DNA from: Simmondsia chinensis
Lineage: Eukaryota > Streptophyta > Magnoliopsida > Caryophyllales > Simmondsiaceae
Assembly (NCBI GenBank): GCA_018398585.1
Contig: JAGTTD010000001.1
Location: 2,501-66,500, forward strand
DNA: 64,000 nucleotides
Direction: 5' to 3'
Positions 45,201 through 57,744 of the stretch are shown here, one piece after another. A program made the position numbers and the translations under genes. The notes beneath the pieces are model-generated. The model made no database searches, was not told where the DNA came from, and was given only the letters and a program-made list of their open reading frames with translations. Numbering within the stretch: the first letter of the stretch is position 1; each line of letters opens with the position of its first letter.

Positions 45201-48200
45201 TGTATTCTCCTAGAGTACTCTTAGTTGGGGCTTTCATACACCTAAACCATTTATGGTAATGGAATCCATAATATGTATGGGAACTTTTGCTCACTTATTG
45301 AATCGTGCAACTTGCAGAGAAATCGGGCAATGAGTTCCACCACACTACGCGCAGCTTGGTAATAGTCTCCCATCAATAGTGGGCTACATAAAAATTCTAG
45401 ACTAATCATTTTGCCTGATCTGGAATTTTAGGCATGTCCAGACAATAAACTCCTGATGAGGGAGTTGGATGGTGCAAAAGCTAAGTTGGATGCGACTAGA
45501 CAAGCAAAGTTAAAACTGGTTGCAGATAACCACAAGGTTCGCATTGTCTAATTATGATACCTTGCACTGTTAACAAATAATTGTTGCTTAACAATAAGAA
45601 ATCTGATCTTCAGGATCATTGTCTCCTTTTTGACATCACTCCATTGGCATAGCTACTCATTCTTAACTTGGAAGACGTAGTCACATCGTGCAAGCCTGCT
45701 GTTTTACCTTCATTTTCTTTCTGAATCTCAGATGTTTGCATAATGGGACTCAGATGTTTGCATGCTGAATCTCAGTTTTGTCTATGGGTGCGGGCTACAT
45801 AAAAATTCTAGACTAGCCTAAGAAGTTCCTTCCCTTCACTTTCTTTCTTTGCATAATGGAACTCAGATGTTTGCACGCTGAATCTCAGTTTAATTTCTTC
45901 TTCTGCTTCTTTATATGCCACCTTCTTTGCATCAGAAACGTCTAGCTTTTTGATTGCAGCTAAGATAAGGAACTTCTGACAAATATATATTATTCTGTAC
46001 TGGAGTTTGAGCATTGAGCTCAAATTCGTTAAAAGAAATATCTCAAATTCTATATTGGGGATGCTTCAACAACAACAACAATAAACCCAGTGCCTCAAAG
46101 GGCTCCTGCATATGCAAGGTCGGGGGGAGGGGGGAGGGATGTACGCAGCCCTATCCTTTCAGGGTGGTACCCTGAATGGAGGCTGTGTCCGGAGACCCTC
46201 AACCTGAGAAGCAAACAAGCATAAAAGTATAAAGCATAAAAGCATAGAAGCATCTAAGCTCAAGAGCATAAGAGTGTAAGAGGTTAAAAACAATGGAGCA
46301 GAGCAAGGATATAGAAAGCAAGAACCAACAAAAAGCAGTGAAACTGCTCGTAGCCGTATGAGGTAAGACAAACATATTGGGGATGTTTAGCTTTCTCAAT
46401 TTTCCCACTTTCTTAGTTTGTACGCTGTGTTGGTTTTAGTTTACAAATGATTTTAATGGAGTAATTATTACATCCCCACAAGCTCTACAATAGCAGCTAG
46501 AAGTTTCATCGACAATATCTCTTTATCAAACACCCTAATAGCTTTGTATTTTCTGCTTTTTCCTAACACTACGTATCCCTCTCGTTTTAATCTCAATTAT
46601 GAGCCTTTTGTATCAGAAAAGAGAATCCATGAACAAATCTTTGCTGTGTCATCAAAGTGTGTGATTATATCCCATTTAAAGATGACACGTAGACATGAGT
46701 AAGTACATGTAAACTTGACTCATCCTTCCGTTAAAGGGATTAATATTGATCCCTTTTGTCTTGTGTTTTCCTTTGTTATCTTGTGCTCTTCTATCAAGAT
46801 ATTTCATTAGGAAAGATGAAGAAGCATTGGAAGTTGAGAGCAGCTAACTCTTCAGCATAACTCTTATGTCCAACGTTTTCCATTTTCTCAGATGAAGCAA
46901 ACTCTTCAGCAATTCAGATGTCAAATCAATGATCTCAAGGTGAGTCGTATGGTTTTTGAATCCGTTCTTAAATTGTATGTTTAATTAATACGTGTATCTA
47001 CAATTGATTGATGTACTCAGTTTTCTCTGCGGTAGTACTTCGAAGTCTACTTTGATTCCTATTCCTATGTCAACTTTGATTACAGCCACAACTAAGGGAC
47101 ATGGATGTGATGACACTGGAAGAGGAACAGAGTGCTCTTTTTTCAGACAAGGGCGGCGAAAAGGAGTACGCACTGACTCTGCAGGAGCAGATGAAACAAC
47201 TGCAGGTCCAATTACTTGCTTTTCCTTTGCATTTTACTTGATTTCGCCATTTGTCAAATGCATCTCTCTTTTACATACTTTTTAGGTTTGGGAGAACACG
47301 GATCCTAAACCCCTGTTTGGTAATGGGTTTAAACCCTTATCCCGGTTTGATAAATTTTTAAGAGGGGCAGTCTATAACTTATCTCCCATTACACTCGTTT
47401 ACCCTATTTCTTTTTAACCCCCAAATTGTAGGATGGAGGGAGGGGGGTGGGGTTAAGATTTTGAACAATTTAACCTTTATTTTAACTGTAAGGCTGCGTT
47501 TGGAGCATGGAATTGGGGCTGAGGATAGAATTAGGGCCCAGAATTCCAATTCCTTTGTTTGGTTCACCTGCTGGAATTGGAATTACAATTCCACTACCTA
47601 ATTTCATGGAATTGGATTTTAAGTGAAAATTATACTTTCCAATTCTTTGGGATGGGGGGTAAGGAATTATAATTCCATATTAACTACATTGACCCAAAAC
47701 CTAAAATGACCCTACTTGATTAACCATAATCCAAGTTGACTCAAAATCTAAAGATTTAGACACAACCTAAAATTTGACCCGTACCTCACCCAAGTCAAAT
47801 GACTTGAGCTTGAAACGACCGAAATTGCTTTAGCTCAAAGTCCTAAGTGACCCAACCTGATTGACTTAAAACTTGAAACAACTCAAATTCAAAAAATGAA
47901 ACTTCTCGAATTGAATGTGATGTAAACAAATTGAGCCAAAGTAGAAATGACCCGACCAAATTGACCCAAAACTTAATACGACCGATACCCAAATCCCATC
48001 TCAAACTCAGCCTAAATTTGAAATGACAACTCATTTGTCCCAAAACTAAGATGACTCGAGCTTGAAATGACCTAAATGAACTCAAACTCGATCATATCTA
48101 GCTTAAATCCTGAAAAGACCTAACCCAATTAACGTAAAATCCGAGATGACTTGGACACCAATTGATCCGACGCAACAGAAGACCGGATTTGACTTGAAAC

Positions 48201-48985
48201 TCAAATAACTCAAACTCAAAGTGAATCGCTTAATCATAACAACTTGAACATAATGTGAACCGCACAGACCGAAATCTAAGCATAATTGATTTAAAACTCG
48301 AAATACTACTACTCAATTGACTGAAAACCCTTGATTATTCGAATCATTATTTAATTATAATCTGACCTCCAATTCTTTTGATGAACCAAACAATAGAATT
48401 TCAATTCCAACAGAATTGGAATTGGAATTGCAATTCCACATTCCAATTCCAATTACATGTGCCAAACAGAGCCTAACTTTCTTTATCCTTACTCCTTTAC
48501 CAAATTGCCGGACTAGGTTAACTCATTCACCTCTCTTTATTAGACATATCCAAACAAGGGTAAGATAACACCTTGCTCTCCCCTCTTTACTTTACCAAAT
48601 TGCCGGACTAGGTTAACTCATTCACCTCTCTTTATTAGACATATCCAAACAAGGGTAAGATAACACCTTGCTCTCCCCTCTTTAGCCCCTTTACCAAGTG
48701 GTCCGTCTAGGTTAAAATATACAGCAATGACATTTTACATCGTGTAACATAACACAAACCTTGACTGTGAGATCGGCTAGCCTGGCTGCAGTGATCCTAT
48801 CAACACACAGTACCTAAATCTATGCTTATTTTTTTGAACACTAAAGCTATGCTTTTTCTCTCTGCACGGAATCATTCAATTAATACCAGAGACTGATTAT
48901 TTCTTTGTATTTACAGGGAATTTCACATGTCATCAAATGTGCGTGTGGATGTGAATACCAGGTGAAAAAGGACCTCTGTGTGTAG
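42223..48985 (+). CDS. Plant coiled-coil protein, 12 exons, function unknown
   Basis: Exons 42223-42271, 42367-42453, 43757-43890, 43986-44044, 44136-44190, 44271-44303, 44768-44807, 45318-45358, 45432-45536, 46892-46939, 47086-47205 and 48917-48985 join in frame to 279 residues. Every intron begins GT and ends AG. The protein starts MEEYLNYMKTLRTQMNDVED, then is mostly charged helix with heptad-like spacing (EKQKKIASLECDSSVLSQTL, ELDGAKAKLDATRQAKLKL). It ends in a short cysteine-bearing tail, SHVIKCACGCEYQVKKDLCV, which could bind metal. I cannot assign a function; the shape recalls spindle or structural coiled-coil proteins, but that is only appearance. Introns 2, 9 and 11 carry transposon insertions. 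Frame continuity across twelve exons argues that the gene is real and intact. Confidence 0.85.
43131..43388 (+). mobile_element. 5S-rRNA-headed SINE, copy 2, in intron 2
   Basis: The 5S rRNA head runs from 43131 to about 43243 and keeps GAAGTTAAGCGTGCTTGGGC and GGATGGGTGACCTCCTGGG. The body and tail follow (AACAGCCTCTC, GAAGGGGTAAGGTTGCGTAC, CGCTTATACGGGAGCCC, TTGGGTCTG) and end in (TTG)n. Perfect flanking duplications of 21 bp are present at 43110-43130 and 43389-43409, so this copy is younger than copy 1. It lies in the same orientation as the host gene. Confidence 0.96.
46064..46373 (-). mobile_element. SINE with the angiosperm-type tail, in intron 9
   Basis: The minus strand ends with GGATAGGGCTGCGTACATCC, a C-rich stretch, GCATATGCAGGAGCCC, TTTGAGGCACTGGGTTT and (GTT)n, the same tail design as the 5S-headed SINEs. 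The head (right end) is different, and no clear tRNA or 5S match was seen. The flanking duplication is atattggggatg (46052-46063 and 46374-46385). It is antisense to the gene. Confidence 0.9.
47300..48690. mobile_element. Nested inverted-repeat elements in intron 11
   Basis: The inner element (about 47,495-48,478) has ends ggctgcgtttgg and, in reverse complement, ggctctgtttgg. It is collinear with the element at 23,600-24,407. The flanks on either side (accctgtttgg-type on the left at 47,310; accaaattgccgg and accaaacaaggg-like on the right) may be the split arms of an older element. No transposase and no clear target duplication were found. Confidence 0.6.
48496..48685. repeat. 95-bp tandem duplication
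   Basis: Two nearly identical copies of a 95-bp unit (48496-48590 and 48591-48685) start tttaccaaattgccggac. It is a recent local duplication in intron 11. Confidence 0.92.
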
Positions 48986-50358
48986 GAGTGTACCATTGGA
49001 TTTTATTAAGGCTGGTTAATCAGAATGTCAAATATGAAACTAAGCGTTCTTTGGTTCAAAAAAAAAAAAAAAAAAAAAAATGAAACGAAGCGTTCAATCG
49101 TCTCGTGTAAACATGAGTAGCATTCTATTGGAAAGTAATACACCCAAAATACTTGACAATGATGCTCTTACTTGTGCTGACTGAACCGATGGCATCTTTA
49201 AGAATGCCTTGATATTAAATGGCTTGCTGACTGCTCGATTCTTCTTATGGGCAATGGTTTTAAGGTTTCAGAGTCCGCTAGGGACAATCAGTCTTATGAA
49301 CAATATCGTGTGCATGGTTCTTATTGTGCGTTTCAACTTCGCATGCTTTCTTTTTCAGTAAGTGCAATCTGATGCAAACCACTTTCACATATTAGCAGTT
49401 CTACTTCAATTTCTATAGCTGTTGCACTAATGACATTTTCTTTTTAATCCTTTCTATTTTCTTTTTGTTTACAGGATGATTTTTTCCCTCCACTAGTGTA
49501 CAATTTCTAAAGAAAAATTACTAAGGTAGGGAAAATATATATATTCTAACTAGCATGTGGCGGTCCATTTAAGAAAAAAACGAAAATCACTATAAAAAAG
49601 GTGGAGATAGCGTGTTGGAAGTAACAACATGGGTAAAAACAACAAGAATGCTAGCAATGGGCGTGAAATGTGGACATTGCAGTGGAAACATGGTTTTGAA
49701 GAAGATAAAAATGTGGATCCCTAGAAAATTTACCATGTCGTGACCGGTGGTAATAAGTACCTAGCAAACTATTATTAGCTTTCATATATGTTTCACATGT
49801 AACTTAGGAAGCATAAAAAGGCAGAAAAAAATCATATCATGAAATGGAAGGAACAGTACTACATCAAAATAGATACATTTTATCAGGGTCAAAATGATCA
49901 AATAAACTACCGAATTGTGTCTGAGAAGGAATACTTAGAGACAGCGAAGAGGTATGGATGAAACTGAACAAGTTGCCACCTTCATGTTCAAGCACAAGTT
50001 TGGCGAACCTTAAATACTACAAGCAAAAAGTTAGCACTCAATGGCATGCAAATTTGTAACATTTGCAAAAGGTATGGAACATCAAAAGGTATATAAAATA
50101 AAACCCAGGATGCAAGACTATTTTAACGTTTTTGTTCGTGGTGTATTACATCCTCTAAGATAACAGCATATCATGCCATCCAAAGACCCTGATCTACCAC
50201 CATCTCACAATAACATCTGGAGTTTTTTCATCAAGTAGGAAAAATTACAAACATTAGCCCTCAACAGTGCAAGGAAACATGCATTGCTACGCAAAAGGCT
50301 TTTAAGATATGATGGCAACTTGCAGCTTGCTAAATGCAAGCCGCTTTGCATGCGTATG
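48986..50358. other. 3' flank of the coiled-coil gene and intergenic DNA
   Basis: Apart from the A-tail insertion at 49,050 nothing was recognised. The 3' UTR end could not be fixed. Confidence 0.4.
49050..49079 (+). mobile_element. A-tail-only retro-insertion
   Basis: About 30 bp consisting of tttggttc and an A-run lie between two copies of atgaaac(t/g)aagcgttc (49034-49049 and 49080-49095; one mismatch in 16). This is the signature of target-primed insertion of an extremely truncated LINE-mobilised transcript. It lies just past the stop of the coiled-coil gene, in its likely 3' UTR. Confidence 0.7.
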
Positions 50359-50534
50359 TCTGATATTACTGCAGAATTTGATACAATGTTGCTTTCTTGC
50401 CGAGAAGCAATATTAAAATAAATATTTAAATCCCTTCTAGATAGCTTCTGATATTACTGCAGAATTTGATACAATGTTGCTTTCTTGCCTGGAAGCAATA
50501 TTAAAATAAATATTTAAATCCCTCCTAGAGAGCT
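50359..50534. repeat. 88-bp tandem duplication
   Basis: Two copies of an 88-bp unit beginning tctgatattactgcag (50359-50446 and 50447-50534) differ at only a few positions. Confidence 0.92.
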
Positions 50535-50636
50535 TCCTCTAGTCATCCTAATTTGCTCTTAAAGGATTATAGGCATCCTTGACAAATTCATTAAAGTGAA
50601 GTCCAAGACCAGAAGCAATATTATCTACTAAAGCAC

Positions 50637-50700
50637 TACTCCCTCCATCCCAAAACAAAAGCCCATTTCCGGTTCACCTCATATATAAGAGAGGGGTTAA
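50637..50700 (+). mobile_element. Orphan Stowaway-type MITE end
   Basis: TA followed by CTCCCTCCATCCCAAAA matches the terminal repeat of Stowaway (Tc1/mariner) MITEs. The matching opposite end is not seen nearby, so this is a fragment. Confidence 0.55.
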
Positions 50701-50841
50701 ATTTAGACAATTAGTCAGTAACATGGATGAAATGAAGCTGGAATACAGTATGCAAGTGAAGATAAGGAACAAATTCACAACTGACATTATTTTACGCAGG
50801 AAATCATTGTGGGGCAGCTCAAAATAGTAATAAGAGAAAAC

Positions 50842-51441
50842 TTATTCACCCATTACATGAGAGATGTTGTGTGCCTTCGTATAATATGTCCAGAGCACTA
50901 AATCTCCAATTAGGGCGAAGACAGTACCTGGTAATTCAGCCACTGAGGTACTGCATGCAAACTTCTTCTGCAGCTCTGATGCTAATGGTTCCGCATCCAT
51001 CAAAAAGGTTTCAAAACATGAGAGCCTTGTTACTTTCTTGTTGCCCTGCCGTATTTCTGTCGTTATTTGAATTGATTTGATAGTGTTTCGGGGATTTTTG
51101 GTTAGGTTCTTTAAGATGAGGACCAGACTCAAGCCTTCGCTGAGAAAGTAGCTGCTAGTGTTTAACCTGATATCCCCTGCAAAACGAAGGAAGCCGTTAG
51201 AGGGACCCACGGGTATGCCTGCGGGAGAGACCCCTCCGATGCCTAAGTTAGTAAAGGCATAATAATAACAAATAATAAGTAAACAGCACAAAATAACCAA
51301 TAATAAATACTTATCGTGTACGGAGAGGGGGTCCTTGGTGGCTGGTGGCTGGCACGGTGGCCTTGTAGACCTGGAGAGAGAGAGAGGAAGAATAGTACCG
51401 GCGAGGGGGCCGGAGCGTAGTGGGGTGAGAAGTGTGTCCAC
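50842..51441 (-). pseudogene. Chimeric ORF: LTR sequence fused to an eIF2D fragment
   Basis: This open frame of 199 codons has two origins. Residues from about 110 (NLTKNPRNTIKSIQITTEIR, QGNKKVTRLSCFETFLMDAE, LASELQKKFACSTSVAELPG) match the C-terminal SUI1 domain of translation initiation factor eIF2D (ligatin). They end at a splice-donor-like GGTACTG at 50927. The N-terminal ~85 codons are LTR sequence that recurs at 63.5-63.7 kb. The frame continues past the donor into intron-like sequence. No further eIF2D exon was found on either side. It is a gene fragment beside or trapped by an LTR, not a working eIF2D gene. Confidence 0.7.
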
Positions 51442-52048
51442 CCCCCCCTCCCTCTCTTTTTATCTTAGGGAATGGTAGGTATTTATAGAGGAGGGGAGGT
51501 GTTGGCGGTTGAGGCGGTAAGGTGGTGGTACCGGTGAGGCAGGTGGTACCGGAGAGGGTGGTTGGTACCGGCGGCAGGCAGTAGAGATGGTATGCGGTAG
51601 CCTTGAAGCTGGCGGTGCCGGTAAGGGTGGTTGGCACCGCTGGTAGGCGGTCGGAGAGAGAGAGATGGTAGGCGGTGAAGAAGAGAGGAGAGAGGAGGGG
51701 AAGTGTTAGGGGTTGAGTGAGGAGAGAGAGATGGTGAGGTTGGCGGTTAAGGAGAAAGGAGACGTGGGGGAGCTGGGTGAGGAGAGAGATGGTGAGGTGG
51801 TGAGGATGTTAGGGAGGAGAGAGAAAGAGACTTAGGGAAGAAGGAAGGCAGGGAGCACGTGGGAGAGAGGAGAGAGAAAGAAATAAAATAAAATAAAATT
51901 GTATTTTATTTTTATTGTTATCTCGTTATTTTATTTTAGATATTATAAGTACTTGTATTAGATAAAATTAGACAAACACCTAACCAAAAAAAAGAGAGCT
52001 TGGGTGTTTGTCTAATTTTATCTAATGCAAGTATTTATAATGTCTACA
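51178..52048 (-). mobile_element. LTR of a Tat/Ogre-like element, minus orientation
   Basis: On the minus strand the LTR starts TGTAGACATTAT at 52048. It holds the AG/CT-rich block and a CTATAAATACC TATA box (plus-strand tatttatag near 51480). It has the CTAACTTAGGCATCGGAGGG string typical of Tat-lineage LTRs and ends near CGTTTTGCA at 51178. It is the inverted counterpart of the LTR at 62819-63660. No target duplication was found, so the inner edge is uncertain. Confidence 0.75.
51939..52044. repeat. 44-bp stem hairpin at the LTR end
   Basis: The left arm 51939-51982 and right arm 52001-52044 are inverted copies with about five mismatches; the core taaaattagacaaacacc is identical. The loop is 18 bases. 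The counterpart LTR at 62.8 kb lacks it, so it is an insertion or a local inverted duplication. Confidence 0.85.
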
Positions 52049-53050
52049 CTAATGCAAATACTTGTATTGTAATTTTAATATTAGCTGTACCAGGACACTA
52101 TAAATAAGTTAAGTTTTAAGAATTATTATTAAAGTTTATTGTTCGTATCATAAGAATATAGCACTGTAACTTTAAAATTTACTGTTCATGTATTGATCCT
52201 CAAACACATGTTAGGATTATCAGTTTTGTAAGTCAAAACATGTCATTCAAATTCCATACTTAAGTCCACCCAAATCGGAAGAATCAATCTCGAGTAAATG
52301 AGTGACCATGCTAACGGTCAATGTATAAAACTAAACGCAACTCTTTCGATAAAAAATGCCACACAAAAGAAAAATGAGACCAATTTTCTCCTAAAATCAA
52401 ACATAAACGTGTTAATTGTTTCTTCCTTATTCTATACCCCACATAATCATATTTGATGGATGTCATATAACTGAAAATTTAGTACCGAAGTCTAGTTGTG
52501 TGTTCAACCATATTACAAAGTAAATTCATGTTTCACGCGAGTTCTAGTACACATAAAAGAATGAACTGTGAGCATGGTGAATTTCTCGGGATGTTAACCG
52601 TTCTCTAATTTCGGCTTGAAGACCAGATAACTTTTGACTGTGAATTTATTTTTATGCCTCTTTCTAATACATTTAGAGTAAGACCTCAAGTCTCAATTTC
52701 CTAGTAAATTTATAACAAATTTTAATTTAACTTCACAGCATATCTTGAGCTTTAGAGCATGTTATAGATGTTTTTCCTAATATTCTTACTTAACTTACAC
52801 ATAAATTATTTTATCAGTTTTCCCGTCCTGGATTCGTGGCAATACACGAATTGTATTACTCCCGTTTTTCGAAAATTGCTCACTAAATTTTTTATTTAGC
52901 TAAAGTTGCTTCAAGTTAAGTCCAACCCAACTCATATATCTTGAGTAGATATGTGATTAAATTGGAAAAACTGGGTTGAACTTTTATTAAGTTTATTGTT
53001 CATAAGGGCCACTATATTAAGGACTTTTATCAAGTAATCCTTGTTCTTAA
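52049..53050. other. AT-rich DNA, nothing recognised
   Basis: No open frame or known repeat was seen. Confidence 0.4.
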
Positions 53051-56000
53051 TTGGGAGTAGGAGAAATTTCAGCCCATGGAAAACTTCACTGCATGGTGTT
53101 TAAGTTTGAATATACTTGTTTCTTAATTTTTGCTACTCATATAGCTTAAATTTGTGCCAAATATGATATTTTAAAATATGCTAACCCATCCATTAACAAC
53201 AATTAAATTGGACTACAATGTTGTTATTTGTAAAGGCGGCAGAGTCCTTAACCAAAAAGCGACCCAAATAAAGTAAAATTTGAGCCAGGTGGATGATTAC
53301 CGCCTAATATAGAGGTAACGCCCTTCAAGGGCTCCCTTATACAATAACATTGCTGCCTTTGAACTAGGCGAGCGCCAAAATGGCGTCAACATTAATCTGT
53401 GATGTAAAAGTCTGTAAAAAAAAAAGTTGTGGTGGCCAGCCAATGTCACTTGGCGTCATTAGTAAAGGCTCGTTAAATAAGAACTTCACCACTGATAATT
53501 GGAGGCTTATGCCACCACGAAGTAAACTTAACAATGTCAACCAGGCGCCTCGCCAGGAAACTTGGTTGCACCCTTAAGCTTGATTAGCCACAACCGCCGT
53601 TGAGCTTGGCCAGATGGCCTTGCCAACTCCTTGAATGAGTAGCTCATCAGTAAAAGCCATCGCTAACAAACTCGAGTGACTCGTTAAAGCCAACTGCGAG
53701 GCTAGCTAAAGCCTCGCCTAATAACTTGGCTTCGCACTATTTACCTTGATTAGGTGCAACCGTCCATTGGGTTGGCTGTGTAATAACGACAGCCTATCCT
53801 CATTTTAGCTGTGCTGCCCAAAGCAAGGGGCTTCCCTAACAGTGGTATTATCACCCTTAGGCTAGTTGGGCACCCCTACAAGATGCGCCAATGATAACGC
53901 GTGGGGTTGGATTCGCCAACAACCATGGTGGAGGTCCCGCTAGTGAAGATGTCATCCTTAACGTCTCAGGACTTGAGCGGCCGCCAACAAAGTTGGTAAA
54001 AACACTTCAAGAACCTCACTACTCACCTTCTAACCTAAGTAAAGAAGAAATTGCTACTAGGTGAACCAATACCAACGGTGCCGTAGATTGCCGTGAATAA
54101 CCAACAACGCTAAAGCAAACAAGCTTAAGAGCCACCGCCAACCAGTCTGGCTATTATCGTCAATAACTCGAGACATGAACTTCCACCAGCTAACCTAGCG
54201 GAGATTTTACACGAAGTGTTACCGCCAAGTTTTGGGTACTAGGCGAAAAAACTAATAGTACATGCGCCACCTTAAATCAGCAATGCTTTAAATTACCATG
54301 AAAAGCATTTAATGCCAATAACTGCAAAGGGCCGCCAACAATCCACCAACAATATTGGTGGAGGGTCTTCCAAATAACGTGCGGTCGTTAATAAGGCCAG
54401 CTGGGTGCCACCGCCAATAACTTAGCTGTACAACGCCACCCCCAAGCTTGACCAACCACAGCCGCTAGCGAGCCTGCCCGGACCACCTCGTCAACCTCAT
54501 AAATGGTAACGCGGTACTGATAACGTAAAAGGTCATCGCCAACAAGCTTGGTGATAATCCTTCGAACTTAATAGCAAGGTCAACCATACGGTACCGTCCA
54601 CCCATTTGGCTAAGCCTTGTCATTAATAAGTTTGGTAAACTACGTATCGCCTATCATGACGGCTACGCCAACAAAGTCTGGCTATTAATAGCCTCAAACA
54701 CGCTCGGCCAAGCAATACCACCGAAAAATTTGGCCTGGTATTACCACTAATGCCCTCACCCAGGTGTTATCACCACAAAGGTGACGGTAAACTCTCCAAG
54801 ACACCTATCTTGGTTCATCCATTCTCTAATTATGAGGCTAATACTCTCGGAGCTTAGGATGAAATCTCAAAACACCCCTTATCTTCACAACCCAAGGGGC
54901 ACGTTATTCTTTAGATTTACAGGGCGCCTCTTGGCGCCTAATAAAGTCTACCACTGTTTTATGAGGCAGGCACAAACTACAAGGCATGCTCATTAACAAA
55001 CATATAATTGCATTCTTATTAACAGTTGTATACACCCGAACCGAAGGCCCACTCGAGTTGCCCCTCGGCAACTAGGGAACTTACCCTTCCTCAATAACGA
55101 CGAACAACGGTGTTTACTTGACAATGGGGGATTTAGTGTTCCCCATATAATTTTACGCAATTTATCTTTTTAGTAGAAAATTACGTGATTAACGTTCCCT
55201 ATGGAATTTGCATTCAACCCGGTCCCTGATTATAAACTGGGGGCTTAGCCTTTTTTATGATTTACATTCCTTATGTGAATTACGTTCTCAGTGCAATTTA
55301 CGTGATATACGTCACTTATGTGATTTATGTTTAGCTTAACTCCCTACATGGGGCAAGGGCTATGACGTTTCTTATGTGGTTTGTGTTAACTTAGCCTCAA
55401 GACAAGGATTGGGAGCTAGAATTATCATCCGCAGTTAGCTTTCACCTAACGTAAAAGTTCATTGCTCTACGAATGGTGGGCGATTAACTTCCACCGAACG
55501 TGGAAGTACGCGGCTGTGTTGTTCTGTTCCAGCTAAAAAAGAAAGCACAAAGTTGTGGGGCGGGTAACCTTCACCTAACGTGGACGCTCGCAGGCGGTTA
55601 GCTTTCGCCTAACGCGAGGCGTAATGGTCTCCGGTAACCCTTCTGCTTCAACAATGCATCTCAACTTCTAGGAGCCCCGCTCAGTGGGCCGACACACCCG
55701 CCAAACACCATCACTTATGCCAGACCTCACCGACACCCCTTTGAGTCTCGACCCTGCGTCTCAACTACCCAGGACATTCCCTTAGGAGCAGACTGACATA
55801 GTCCTGCTCCAGAGCAACACGCAAGGGCCACAAAGTCCCTTAGGTGCGCCTCATGTGCGAGGCCGCTGTCCTTATGAGGAACTCACACGACCCCACACAA
55901 GTAGCACGCCACTTACTCGAGAGGGCAACCATCTCGTAGCATGCGTCGAACCTGGGTGCCCGTTGACAAATGACCAACGGCCCCTACCTTTACCTTTAGA

Positions 56001-57744
56001 CACGATGTTGCCACATCCGTGCCATTAAGCCACGAGACCAGTAAACGGGGCTGGTGCAAACCGCTGCTTACAAGAGGGCTCGAGCACCATAGGTGCTCTT
56101 ACCGATTGAATGATGAATCCTACAAGCTAGAACGCTTCGACATTGCGTCGCGCAGCTCAGACGGGGAACCAAGCCTTCCTTGGACGAGTTACGAGCACTG
56201 TCGGCCCTCGGCCCACCACAAGTGTCTATGGAGTGTCCTACTCACGTGGAGACCTCATGCTGCCCTCATAGCTGCGTGAGGACCGCCCCCATTACTGGGG
56301 TAAATCATTTAGCACCACTATTCGGGGTCAGGGCACTTGATTCCCCAAACCCGACTTCAACGACCCATGTCTTTCTTAACCGGGGAACTTCTACAACCGG
56401 GACGTGACTTGCGACACAGCGCACAGCACTGCTTGTATTCAGCGTGCGACATGCTCTCATTCAAGGGCTCCCATACACTCGCATTGAAATACACACCGGC
56501 GCTGGCTTGCACATAGCACACGACACTGGGCTGCGCACACTGATGTGGGTGTGGGTGTACAAAGCACAAAAGCTCGCAAACGCATCGTGTCATGGTCCAC
56601 AACAGGATCGTGACACTATGCCTATATGTTGATCTCTTCTTCCTCCGGCTTCTGTGCGGGTTTCTTGATACTATAGCTACTCACAAATTTTGCTATTTGT
56701 TGCTAGTCGAAGTTATTGTTCTACGATATGGGTTCACGCTATTCACTACTCTCCATTCATGTGCAAATAGATATGGGCTATTTACGGTACGTCCCAACCC
56801 AGCTAACGACCGGGGACTAGGAGCTTATGACTTATCTTTTCACGATATGCTCCACCCCAGTTGATAACTAGAGGCTGCCAGTAATTACTCAGCTAGAGGC
56901 TCTTGTTTAACGGCAAGAATTTAACTTAACTTGATAGATGTACAAGTTAACAAGGATTAACCGCAGCTACCCGGAAGTGCGAATAGAAAGAACTAGGATT
57001 AAAACAAGACTCTAAACATAACCGGAGCATCAAGCAGGGGGCTCCCCCAAACAACAATATTACCACCCTCGGACTAGGCATGTATTCCCAGAAAGGGCGC
57101 TAACGATAACGCATAAGGTTAAATTCGCCAATAAAAGCAACTAACCTAGCTAGGATACCGTCAACAAGTGTGGCAGGGGATGCGCTAGAAGAGACGTTAC
57201 CATCAACGCCCCAAGACTTGAGCTACCACCAACAAAGTTAGCAAAAACTCCTTGGGAGCATCACTATCCACCTTTTGACCTGAGTAAAAAGAAATTACCC
57301 GTAGATAAACCACTACCATCCAATGATATCATAAACTATCATGGGTAGCCTATGAACGACGCTAAAATAAGCCAACTTAAAAATTGCCGCCGATAATACT
57401 GGAAAAGGTTTTTTCAAAGATGCAAGATAATCAGCAAGGGTAGTTGGGTGCCATCGCCCAGCGCCACCCACAAGCTTGACTTAATCACGAGCTAAGTTCA
57501 AACTCAACGTATTTAGGCCTGCTAAGCTTCTAGTTGAGCTCAACCCATGTTGGATATTGACAAGCCGAGCCCTAAGCCTGATGCGATTTGGTTCAACTCA
57601 GCCCATATACACTCCTATTTTAGCAAGTTTAGTTTGCTAATCTAGTGGGATTTAAATTTAGCTGAATAAAAAGATTAAACCCTTGGTACTATTACATTTC
57701 TTGCATGATTCTTGGCAGTGGTCATTATTTCAACCGCTAGTGTA

